A stretch of DNA of 13,213 nucleotides from Deltaproteobacteria bacterium (GTDB lineage: Bacteria; Desulfobacterota; GWC2-55-46; UBA9637): NCBI GenBank assembly GCA_016234985.1, contig JACRNK010000131.1, positions 1-13,213 of the forward strand. Direction: 5' to 3'. Of the stretch, positions 7,861 through 13,213 are shown piece after piece. Positions within the stretch are counted from its first letter, which is position 1; every line of letters begins with the position of its first letter. The notes under the pieces were generated by a model, which was given only the letters and a program-made list of their open reading frames with translations, was not told the DNA's origin and did not search any database. The position numbers were made by a program, and so were the translations under genes.

Positions 7861-9499
7861 ATTCCTTCCCTTCCTTTTTCCCTTCATAATATTGATGCTT
7901 CCATTTTTCACCATTGCATCTGATGATTTGGAGGCAAAATGTATAATCTGCCATAGCAGATTTAAGGACGAAAGATTTGTTGATGAAAGGGAGTACAAAG
8001 ACTCAGTCCATGGTAAGCTGGAATGCATGGGCTGCCATGCAATAAGGTTTTATAAGATGACCCATACCGTATCAGAAGAATTGATATCAAAAGATGTAAA
8101 AGAGATATCCAGATTCCTGAAAGGAAAGGGGAATGACCCAATAACAGTTGCCTCATGTGTGGGATGCCATAATAAGGAATATGAGGTCTTCAAAAAGAGT
8201 ATTCACGGAAAGGCGATCATTGAAGAGGGGATACAAAACGCAGCATTCTGTACAGACTGTCATAACCGTCATCACTATATCAAACTATCCTCAGCCCCTC
8301 TGTCCTCTGTATCAAGGCAGAGGATAGTGGAGACATGCGCCAGATGTCACAGTGACAGTACTATCGCGTCAAGATATGGATTGAATATCTATGTCGTTGA
8401 GTCTTACAGGGCACATTTTCACGGAAAGCGGTATGTCATGGGAAGCCGTGAGACACCAAACTGCGCCATATGCCATGGTAACCATGATATAAAATCCCAT
8501 AACGACCCTGAATCCCCTGTCTTTGGAGAAAATAAGGTGAGACTCTGTTCAAGGTGTCATGAAGGGGCAACAGAAGAGTTCGCCCGTGCCTTTACACACA
8601 GACCTATTGATTCAAAGAATAATCCAACCGCGTTCTATGCAAGAGTTGTTATGGTATGGATAATCGTCTCTGTCGTTTCCTTCCTTTTTATCCATCTCGT
8701 CCTTGACATCTATTCCGAAATAGCCAGAAAGATAAGAAAAGGGAAAGAACCCCTCAGGAAACCTTCTTTAAATATCTTTCTGAAGAATCTACCCAGAGAG
8801 GTTGAACGAATGAATATCCACTACAGGATACAGCACATAGTGCTTTTCACATCTATATTCTATCTGGCGGCATCAGGTTTCACTCTGAAATATCCCGATC
8901 TCAGGATATCACAGATGTGGATTAACCTGTGGGGAGGAATTAAAATGGCAGGCCACGTTCACAGATTCGGGGCAGTTGTCCTCATCACTGATACAATCTA
9001 TCATATCGGTTATATTATTTACATTGCTACCCAAAAAAGGTTAGGGGTAGATATGTTCCCTCGGGTTAAGGATATTAGAGATTGCTGGAAAAACATAAAG
9101 TATCTCACAGGAATCTCCGATGAAATGCCCAGATTCGGGAGGTACACCTATCTCCAGAAACTCAATTACTGGCTCGTTGTGATAATTGTCCTTGTTATGA
9201 CCCTGACAGGTTTTATGTACTGGTTTCCGACAACGACAGCAGATATACTCCCGGGTTGGTCCTCATTCTGGATATGGGGGGTTGCATATATTGCACACAG
9301 CACAGAGGCACTTATCGCCCTCTTCTTCGGGATGGTCTGGCATTTCTATAATGTCCACCTAAAAAGCCGTGTCTTTCCGATGAACTTGGTATGGCTTACA
9401 GGAAAGATTCCAATGGAAGACCTTATGGAGGACCACCCTCTTGAGTTTGAACATATGTTAGAGGAAAAACCGAAAAAGGAAAATTTTCAAGATCCCTGA
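7811..9499 (+). CDS. Fused heptaheme cytochrome c / cytochrome b (CbcL-like architecture)
   Basis: The product is 562 residues. The start at 7811 lies 50 bases inside the preceding gene; it is chosen because only this start gives a complete signal peptide (basic n-region 2-17, hydrophobic 18-35, ASD). Seven CXXCH motifs (Cys44, 72, 116, 147, 176, 218, 246) precede a transmembrane helix (277-300) and a short basic linker. A four-helix cytochrome b follows (about 335-515, with His341, His384, His398, His496 and His511). It is collinear with the two separate genes at 3029 and 3937 (303 + 246 residues), down to shared strings such as NIHYRIQHI. The layout recalls the inner-membrane cytochrome CbcL of Geobacter, but heme count and orthology are not established. 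It likely moves electrons from quinol to periplasmic hemes. Confidence 0.92.
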   Translation: MRNLKNITSLIKKSLHRFLPFLFPFIILMLPFFTIASDDLEAKCIICHSRFKDERFVDEREYKDSVHGKLECMGCHAIRFYKMTHTVSEELISKDVKEISRFLKGKGNDPITVASCVGCHNKEYEVFKKSIHGKAIIEEGIQNAAFCTDCHNRHHYIKLSSAPLSSVSRQRIVETCARCHSDSTIASRYGLNIYVVESYRAHFHGKRYVMGSRETPNCAICHGNHDIKSHNDPESPVFGENKVRLCSRCHEGATEEFARAFTHRPIDSKNNPTAFYARVVMVWIIVSVVSFLFIHLVLDIYSEIARKIRKGKEPLRKPSLNIFLKNLPREVERMNIHYRIQHIVLFTSIFYLAASGFTLKYPDLRISQMWINLWGGIKMAGHVHRFGAVVLITDTIYHIGYIIYIATQKRLGVDMFPRVKDIRDCWKNIKYLTGISDEMPRFGRYTYLQKLNYWLVVIIVLVMTLTGFMYWFPTTTADILPGWSSFWIWGVAYIAHSTEALIALFFGMVWHFYNVHLKSRVFPMNLVWLTGKIPMEDLMEDHPLEFEHMLEEKPKKENFQDP

Positions 9500-11220
9500 A
9501 CTGTAGGCAGCCTTATTATAAAGGTTGTTCCTTTCCCTATATCGCTACACACCATTATTTCCCCTTTATGGTTTTCTATTATACGCTGGGTTATGCTCAG
9601 CCCGAGGCCTGTACCTTTTGTTTTTGTGGTAAAAAAGGGGTCGAATATCCTCTCACGGTTCTCCTGTGGTATCCCCTCTCCGGTATCTATCACCTTTATG
9701 ACTATGTCTTTGTCTATATGTTCTGTGGAGACGGATATGGTACCGCCATGAGGCATCGCCTGCACAGAGTTAATAAAGAGATTTATAAAGACCTGGTGAA
9801 GTTCACCCTTATTCCCCATGACAGGTGGGAGATTTTCACCAAGGCTCTTCTCAATCCTGCAGGGTGTATCATCCCGCTCATACTGAAATAAAACAACCGA
9901 TATAGACTCCTCAATAACTCTGTTTATATATAGTATCTCCTGCTGGTATGAAGGCTTTGCGTACATGAGAAGACTCTTTGTAATCCTGTCCATCCTTGTT
10001 GCGGCATCCATTATATATTTAAGACATTCCCTTGCATCTTCATCATAACCCCTGTTAAGAAGGAGTTTGGAATATGCCACAATTATTGCGAGGGAATTTC
10101 CTATCTCATGGGCGATTCCTGCTGCTATCTCACCAATAGATGCAAACTTCTCCTGTCTTATCATCTGTTTGATGGTAAGGTTCAGTTTCTCCTCCTCCCT
10201 TATTAGGGACTCAACCATATTATTAAATGAAGTGGCCACAATCCCGATCTCGTCGGGCGATTCTATATCAACCCTCTGCGAAAGGTCTCCCCTTGCAACC
10301 CTGTTAGCCATTACCGAAAGCCTTTTGAGGGGACGGAGACTCCTCTTGACGACGATATAGTTTATAAGACTGAGTACCGCCATGATCAAAAGCGATATGG
10401 CGATATAATTTGCGATGATCCTCTTTTTTGCAAGGACGAGGTCATTCGTAGACATGACAATCCCGAATATAGCTTTTCCTCCTCCCTCCCTTTCGAGTGG
10501 TGCGAATATCACCTTGTATTCCTTCTTTTCAAAAAATAGCCTCTCGATTACTGACTCCCCCTTCTTTGTTACCCTCTCAATGAGATCAGGCGTGGCCTTT
10601 TTCTGTATCTCCAGTCTCTCATCCTCCGTCCTTAATGTGGAGGACACGACCCTCTCCCCGTAAAGGATGAATATGTCATTCCCTATCTTCTTCTTTATCC
10701 TTTTCAGATATTCATCATCGAAGCCAAAGCCAACCATGATGATCTTATCCCTGTTGACAGGTGCAACGACATCAAAATCGAGATTAACTGTATCTCCGAG
10801 CTGTTTTGGTATAAATCCCAATGTGAGTTCGCCAGAAAGCCCCTTCTTTATTAAATCTTTCTGTGATGTATTCCCTTCCTTCAGATACCTGAAAGGTTCA
10901 ATGTATATCTTGAGACCTTCCTGCATGAACAGGCCCAGATGGAAGAGACCCATAATACGTTTTTCACCATACTTCTCCATTATCCTCCTTTCATCCGCAA
11001 GGAGTTCGGCATAAAGGATCGCCTGTTTCTCTTTGTCCCTGAAAAAACTCTCAATGGTATCCCTGTAGGAAATTATCTCCTTTGTTGTACTCTCTTCCAT
11101 ACGGTGGGTGAGTATCTCACCTACAAAAAGGACAACCACAATGATCGCAAGAAATGAGAGGGTTACAAAAGGAAGAATTATCTTCCCCTGAAGGGTATTC
11201 TTTTTAATATTTATCTTCAT
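9487..11220 (-). CDS. Large membrane sensor histidine kinase, convergent with the fused cytochrome gene
   Basis: From ATG 11220 the product is 577 residues. Transmembrane helices lie at about 14-36 and 269-291, with a periplasmic domain of about 230 residues (Cache-like by size) between them. Then come a HAMP segment (about 292-345), the H-box GIAHEIGNS with His371, the N-box Asn484, DTGEGIP (512-518) and GTGLGL (536-541). A TTG at 11238 would add six residues, but it lies inside the predicted promoter and has no suitable ribosome site. The stop overlaps the fused cytochrome gene tail-to-tail by 13 bases. No response regulator adjoins it. It may feed the NtrC-type regulator of the cluster, giving two sensory inputs. 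Confidence 0.9.
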   Translation of the reverse strand: MKINIKKNTLQGKIILPFVTLSFLAIIVVVLFVGEILTHRMEESTTKEIISYRDTIESFFRDKEKQAILYAELLADERRIMEKYGEKRIMGLFHLGLFMQEGLKIYIEPFRYLKEGNTSQKDLIKKGLSGELTLGFIPKQLGDTVNLDFDVVAPVNRDKIIMVGFGFDDEYLKRIKKKIGNDIFILYGERVVSSTLRTEDERLEIQKKATPDLIERVTKKGESVIERLFFEKKEYKVIFAPLEREGGGKAIFGIVMSTNDLVLAKKRIIANYIAISLLIMAVLSLINYIVVKRSLRPLKRLSVMANRVARGDLSQRVDIESPDEIGIVATSFNNMVESLIREEEKLNLTIKQMIRQEKFASIGEIAAGIAHEIGNSLAIIVAYSKLLLNRGYDEDARECLKYIMDAATRMDRITKSLLMYAKPSYQQEILYINRVIEESISVVLFQYERDDTPCRIEKSLGENLPPVMGNKGELHQVFINLFINSVQAMPHGGTISVSTEHIDKDIVIKVIDTGEGIPQENRERIFDPFFTTKTKGTGLGLSITQRIIENHKGEIMVCSDIGKGTTFIIRLPTVQGS

Positions 11221-11226
11221 TAATTT

Positions 11227-11255
11227 AGGATATATCAAATACCCTAATTTGTCAA
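11227..11255 (-). promoter_or_regulatory. Sigma-70-type promoter of the large kinase, predicted leaderless
   Basis: On the minus strand TTGACA (11255-11250), a 17-base spacer and TATCCT (11232-11227) form a strong match. Only six bases separate the -10 from the ATG at 11220, so transcription would start at or within a base or two of the start codon. No ribosome site is present, which fits a leaderless mRNA. Confidence 0.6.
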
Positions 11256-11260
11256 TCTGC

Positions 11261-11289
11261 TTGATCTAAAAGGGTTTATGTGATAAATA
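11261..11289 (+). promoter_or_regulatory. Divergent promoter of the second small membrane protein, predicted leaderless
   Basis: TTGATC (11261-11266), a 17-base spacer and TAAATA (11284-11289) again end six bases before an ATG (11296). No ribosome site lies in the usual window. The -35 match is weaker than that of the opposite promoter. The two -35 elements are only five bases apart, back to back. Confidence 0.45.
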
Positions 11290-11295
11290 TTTAGC

Positions 11296-11607
11296 ATGGG
11301 AAGATTCTCAGGTATAAGAAAGGGGATCCTGATCGGCGGTATTGCTGGTATTATAACCGCTATCGCAGTCGCAGGTTCTCTCGAGACCTTCTTTGGTAAG
11401 GGTTTAGAAGGTGGCTGGTATGATGCCACAAGAAAAGACATGATAAACCTTTTTGGAAACAATATCGGTAACCTTAAATCACTAATCACAATCTATCTCT
11501 CTGTTATATTCATAATCATCTCAGGGATAGGCGGACTTGTCGGTGCCTTCTTCGGTCTCCTCATAGAGATATTTTTTTCCAAGTTAAAGGGTATCTTCGA
11601 GAGGTAA
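11296..11607 (+). CDS. Small glycine-rich membrane protein, function unknown
   Basis: The product is 103 residues. Two hydrophobic segments (about 10-27, with ILIGGIAGIITAIAVAG, and about 65-94, with GIGGLVGAFFGLLIEIFF) flank a polar loop containing GGWYDATRKDMINLFG; the tail is basic. Small-residue spacing such as GIGGxVGAxxG suggests helix packing. It is divergent from the large kinase with a 75-base gap and has no Shine-Dalgarno sequence. I recognise no family. Its size, glycine content and position beside the electron-transfer cluster parallel the protein at 2540, which may hint at a shared role. Confidence 0.72.
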   Translation: MGRFSGIRKGILIGGIAGIITAIAVAGSLETFFGKGLEGGWYDATRKDMINLFGNNIGNLKSLITIYLSVIFIIISGIGGLVGAFFGLLIEIFFSKLKGIFER

Positions 11608-11638
11608 TAATCATAGCCGCTTAGATAAAACTCTTATA

Positions 11639-11740
11639 TTATTCCTTCACTACCATAAAGCCCATTTTTATAATAGCTTCGCTAAGTTGTTCAACTGTGA
11701 CCTTGTTCTTTTCTATTTTTATTACTGCCTTTGCATCTTT
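11639..11740 (-). pseudogene. C-terminal remnant of a MerP-like heavy-metal-associated domain
   Basis: On the minus strand 33 sense codons ending in TAA read KDAKAVIKIEKNK, then VTVEQLSEAIIKMGF and MVVKE. This is the second half of an HMA/MerP fold. The N-terminal half with the metal-binding CxxC is missing, and a stop codon lies directly upstream in frame. It overlaps the 3' end of the thioredoxin-like gene in another frame, at an A5 run (11736-11740 and neighbours). A size change of that run would join the two. I infer decay of a mercury operon by deletion. Confidence 0.6.
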
Positions 11741-12048
11741 TTAACTGATTCTAAAATCGCCTTTACAATTATCTCTGCATCTGGCGCGCCTGAGATTTCA
11801 CCTTTTGCATTATAATATGTGCGGCAGCTAATGCTTTTTCTTCCAGCAACTATTCCAGTTACATCCTTACCGTCAACAAGTATTGTAGGCGAGCCATAGC
11901 CCTTCAGCTCTTTTGGCGTATTTGGATCATTTAAATCAACCTCATCCCATTGAGCAGGAATCCCTATTTTACCAAATGCCTCGTTAAGATTTTTTCTTGC
12001 CAATGAAATGTTTGGACATCCTTTGAAATATAACAATTCTACTTTCAT
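11722..12048 (-). CDS. Thioredoxin-like small protein of a mercury-type operon
   Basis: The product is 108 residues. The N-terminus MKVELLYFKGCPN is a thioredoxin-fold start with one Cys (Cys11) instead of CxxC. Further landmarks are GSPTILVDG with its likely cis-proline and a second Cys in the segment SCRTYY. Proteins of this layout often accompany mer genes, but their exact reaction is not settled; binding or exchange of thiol-bound metal is an inference. AAGGAGG precedes the ATG by 7 bases, and merR ends 14 bases upstream, so the two are cotranscribed. The last residues (KKMQRQ) run into a MerP-like remnant in a different frame, so the native C-terminus may be altered. Confidence 0.8.
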   Translation of the reverse strand: MKVELLYFKGCPNISLARKNLNEAFGKIGIPAQWDEVDLNDPNTPKELKGYGSPTILVDGKDVTGIVAGRKSISCRTYYNAKGEISGAPDAEIIVKAILESVKKMQRQ

Positions 12049-12062
12049 CTATTCGCCTCCTT

Positions 12063-12476
12063 TCATCTTTCCAGTGCCTCTAATATGGGGCACTCACTTA
12101 CTGGTCCTCTGGCTTTGCATTCCTTTGCCAAATTTACGAGAGCCTTCTTCATCCTCTGTAGAATCTTTATCCTCGTATCAATATCTGCAATCTTTGCCTC
12201 TGCCCGCTTCCTGACATCACCGCAGGTTACGCCTTGTTCAATTCTCAGGGAGAGAAGTTCCGCAATCTCCTTAAGGGAAAAACCCAACTCCTTTGCATGT
12301 CTTATAAACTGAATTCGTTTCACTGTCTCAGCAGGATAGTGCCGATAGCCAAGCGCTCCCCATTCTGATTGCCTCCTTGGCGGTCTGGGAATAAGCCCCT
12401 GCCTCTCATAGTATCGTATAGTTTCAATATTTACCCCTGCCTTTTTTGCCACCCTGCCAATTGTTAAGGTCTCCAT
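12063..12476 (-). CDS. merR: MerR, mercury(II)-responsive transcriptional regulator
   Basis: From ATG 12476 the product is 137 residues. The N-terminal winged-helix DNA-binding domain reads IGRVAKKAGVNIETIRYYERQGLI. A long dimerisation helix follows, and the metal-binding cysteines are Cys85, Cys120 and Cys129. Their spacing (35 and 9) equals that of Cys82, 117 and 126 in Tn501 MerR, which bind Hg(II) across the dimer. It is the first gene of its own operon, as in many mer operons of Gram-positive type, and is preceded by a canonical operator. Mercury genes for uptake (merT) and reduction (merA) are not seen in the window. A start at 12491 is possible but would place the ribosome site inside the coding region. 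Confidence 0.93.
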   Translation of the reverse strand: METLTIGRVAKKAGVNIETIRYYERQGLIPRPPRRQSEWGALGYRHYPAETVKRIQFIRHAKELGFSLKEIAELLSLRIEQGVTCGDVRKRAEAKIADIDTRIKILQRMKKALVNLAKECKARGPVSECPILEALER

Positions 12477-12484
12477 GAAAAAGT

Positions 12485-12489
12485 CCTCC
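12485..12489 (-). promoter_or_regulatory. merR: Ribosome binding site fixing the merR start
   Basis: GGAGG lies 8 bases before ATG 12476. It falls within codons 1-3 of the longer frame from ATG 12491, which has no ribosome site of its own. The METLTIGRVA start also matches the family. Confidence 0.75.
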
Positions 12490-12499
12490 ATAAATAATC

Positions 12500-12542
12500 A
12501 CCCTCTTCCCAGCCCTCTCCCATCAAGGGAGAGGGGGTATTG
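12500..12542. repeat. Palindromic interspersed repeat, copy 2 (merR leader)
   Basis: CCCTCTCCC (12513-12521), loop ATCAA, and GGGAGAGGG (12527-12535) form a perfect 9-base stem. It lies between the mer promoter and the merR ribosome site, so it would be in the 5' untranslated region of the mRNA, where it could dampen expression. Confidence 0.75.
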
Positions 12543-12548
12543 TGGTAA

Positions 12549-12579
12549 ATATAAACCATGTACTTAGGTACAGAGTCAA
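12549..12579 (-). promoter_or_regulatory. MerR-type promoter and operator (Pmer)
   Basis: On the minus strand: -35 TTGACT (12579-12574), a 19-base spacer, and -10 TTATAT (12554-12549). Within the spacer is the dyad TGTAC-CTAA-GTACA, the same GTAC-N4-GTAC core as the known mer operators. The over-long 19-base spacer is the hallmark of promoters that Hg-MerR untwists to activate. It drives merR itself and the thioredoxin-like gene. Confidence 0.88.
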
Positions 12580-12609
12580 GGAAATTTTTAGAGCAAAAGA
12601 ATTTTTTGC

Positions 12610-12640
12610 TTGACAAGCTACTACTCTTTGTAGTAATAAT
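12610..12640 (+). promoter_or_regulatory. Divergent 19-bp-spacer promoter with a different dyad
   Basis: -35 TTGACA (12610-12615), 19-base spacer, -10 AATAAT (12635-12640). The dyad TACTAC-TCTTT-GTAGTA at 12619-12635 has perfect 6-base arms. Outer arms CTTGA (12609-12613) and TCAAG (12640-12644) are nearly concentric with it. The architecture suggests a MerR-family or other dyad-binding metal regulator distinct from the adjacent MerR. The first gene downstream is the DUF302 gene. Confidence 0.55.
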
Positions 12641-12679
12641 CAAGGCGAACCACTTTCCTTCCTTTCTCACCTTCATCCT

Positions 12680-12722
12680 TTAGCCTTCTCCCCACAAGGG
12701 AGAAGGCGAGGTTGAGGGAAAG
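12680..12722. repeat. Palindromic interspersed repeat, copy 3
   Basis: GCCTTCTCCC (12683-12692), loop CACAA, GGGAGAAGGC (12698-12707) form a perfect 10-base stem. The flank GAGGTTGAGGGAAAG is typical of the element's outer half. It lies in the leader between the divergent promoter and the DUF302 gene and adjoins a possible gene tail. Confidence 0.75.
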
Positions 12723-12815
12723 ATTAAAACGAGGGCGAAAGGGCTAAAACAATTAAGATGGTCTATTGAGGATGATGATATGAAGGACTTAATAGATTTC
12801 CTAAAAACTTTATAA
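12720..12815 (+). pseudogene. Possible C-terminal gene remnant (cytochrome-c-like tail)
   Basis: A frame ending at TAA 12813-12815 reads LKQLRWSIED, then DDMKDLIDFLKTL. The ending is typical of class I c-type cytochromes (DEEMKDLVAFLKxL pattern). The frame has no usable start and upstream runs into the palindromic repeat, so the 5' part seems to be gone. It is too short to assign a family with confidence. Confidence 0.3.
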
Positions 12816-12833
12816 AAAGAGAGGAGATAAAAA

Positions 12834-13213
12834 ATGAAGAATGAGTTTGACTACACAGTGGAAACGAAAAAGGGTTTTGATGAGGCTGTTTCAGCAGTTG
12901 AGGCAAAGAGCAAGGAAAAGGGTTTTGGGGTGCTCCATACACACGATGTTAAAGCAACGCTTGCATCAAAGGGTTTTGACAGGGAGCCGTTAAAGATTAT
13001 TGAGATATGCAATCCAAAATATGCGACAGAGGTATTGAATAAGGATATAAAGATAGCCCTTATGCTTCCGTGTCCGATAAGCGTCTATGTTCAGAATGGC
13101 AAGACTTATATAAGCGCTTTAAGGCCAAGGGTGATAGCAGATTTTTATCCCAAATCTGATATTAAATCAATTGCAGATGAGGTGGACAGGTTTATTCTCA
13201 GTATTGTTGATGA
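12834..13213 (+). CDS. DUF302 family protein (3' end outside the window)
   Basis: ATG 12834 follows GAGGAG with 7 bases between. The frame is open to the window edge (126 residues visible). Landmarks of DUF302 are KGFDEAV near residue 15, VLHTHDV, KIIEICNP and the strongly conserved IALMLPCPISVY, followed by the segment GKTYIS. Members are near this length, so only a few residues should be missing. The biochemical role of the family is unknown; conserved Cys in EICNP and LPCPI could bind metal or thiols, which is inference. It lies downstream of the promoter at 12610. Confidence 0.85.
   Translation, partial: MKNEFDYTVETKKGFDEAVSAVEAKSKEKGFGVLHTHDVKATLASKGFDREPLKIIEICNPKYATEVLNKDIKIALMLPCPISVYVQNGKTYISALRPRVIADFYPKSDIKSIADEVDRFILSIVD

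Noticed and set aside
7811..9499. Naming the fused gene cbcL
   Set aside because: Only the c-plus-b architecture is shared for certain; heme number and orthology cannot be tested here, so no symbol is given.
9568..9891. Plus-strand open frame opposite the large kinase
   Set aside because: It is antisense to the ATPase region of a clear kinase and its translation has no domain-like pattern.
11221..11238. TTG start at 11238 for the large kinase
   Set aside because: It falls inside the spacer of a strong TTGACA-N17-TATCCT promoter and adds only MIYPKL; ATG 11220 is preferred.
12477..12491. ATG 12491 as the merR start
   Set aside because: The GGAGG that serves ATG 12476 would lie inside the coding region, and the extra MEDFF does not fit the family N-terminus.
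12464..12676. Minus-strand 70-codon open frame upstream of merR
   Set aside because: It spans both promoters and a palindromic repeat, so coding is very unlikely.
1..13213. CRISPR array, insertion sequence, tRNA or rRNA
   Set aside because: No regularly spaced direct repeats, transposase-like frame, or cloverleaf/rRNA sequence was recognised on either strand.

Overview
The window looks like a chromosomal segment from an anaerobic, cytochrome-rich bacterium, probably Nitrospirota or a Desulfobacterota-like lineage. The grounds are two heptaheme c-type cytochrome/cytochrome b modules, an NtrC-type sigma-54 regulator, an HD-GYP/GGDEF protein, heavy use of AGG and ATA codons and moderate GC. The phylum is inference; no rRNA or tRNA is present.

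Left flank (1-2332): the 3' part of a GAF-GGDEF-HD-GYP cyclic-di-GMP protein, a long hairpin, and a DUF362/ferredoxin gene broken by an internal out-of-frame deletion. Between 2333 and 2539 lies a clear sigma-54 (-24/-12) promoter, with a perfect palindrome just upstream, in front of a small glycine-rich membrane protein.

Core (3029-9499): six same-strand genes, mostly closely spaced. In order: a heptaheme c-type cytochrome with a C-terminal membrane anchor, a four-helix cytochrome b, a triheme lipoprotein, a membrane histidine kinase, an NtrC-type sigma-54 activator, and a second heptaheme cytochrome c fused in one chain to a second cytochrome b. The fused protein is a collinear paralogue of the two-gene pair at the start of the cluster. 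The likely role is quinol-linked transfer of electrons across the inner membrane to periplasmic hemes, as in CbcL-type gates for metal or extracellular acceptors, controlled by the kinase/activator pair. The electron acceptor cannot be read from the sequence. A second, larger histidine kinase (9487-11220, minus) converges on and overlaps the fused gene. It is divergent from a second small glycine-rich membrane protein (11296-11607), and both of these divergent genes look leaderless.

Right flank (11608-13213): a decayed mercury-type operon on the minus strand. It has a canonical Hg-MerR promoter/operator, merR, a thioredoxin-like gene, and a frame-shifted C-terminal remnant of a MerP-like metal-binding protein. 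A divergent promoter with a 19-bp spacer points to a DUF302 gene that runs off the window. The 342-bp stretch 12477-12833 has no intact gene; it holds these two promoters, two copies of a palindromic repeat and a possible gene tail. A third copy of the repeat sits inside the cytochrome operon, just upstream of the first kinase.
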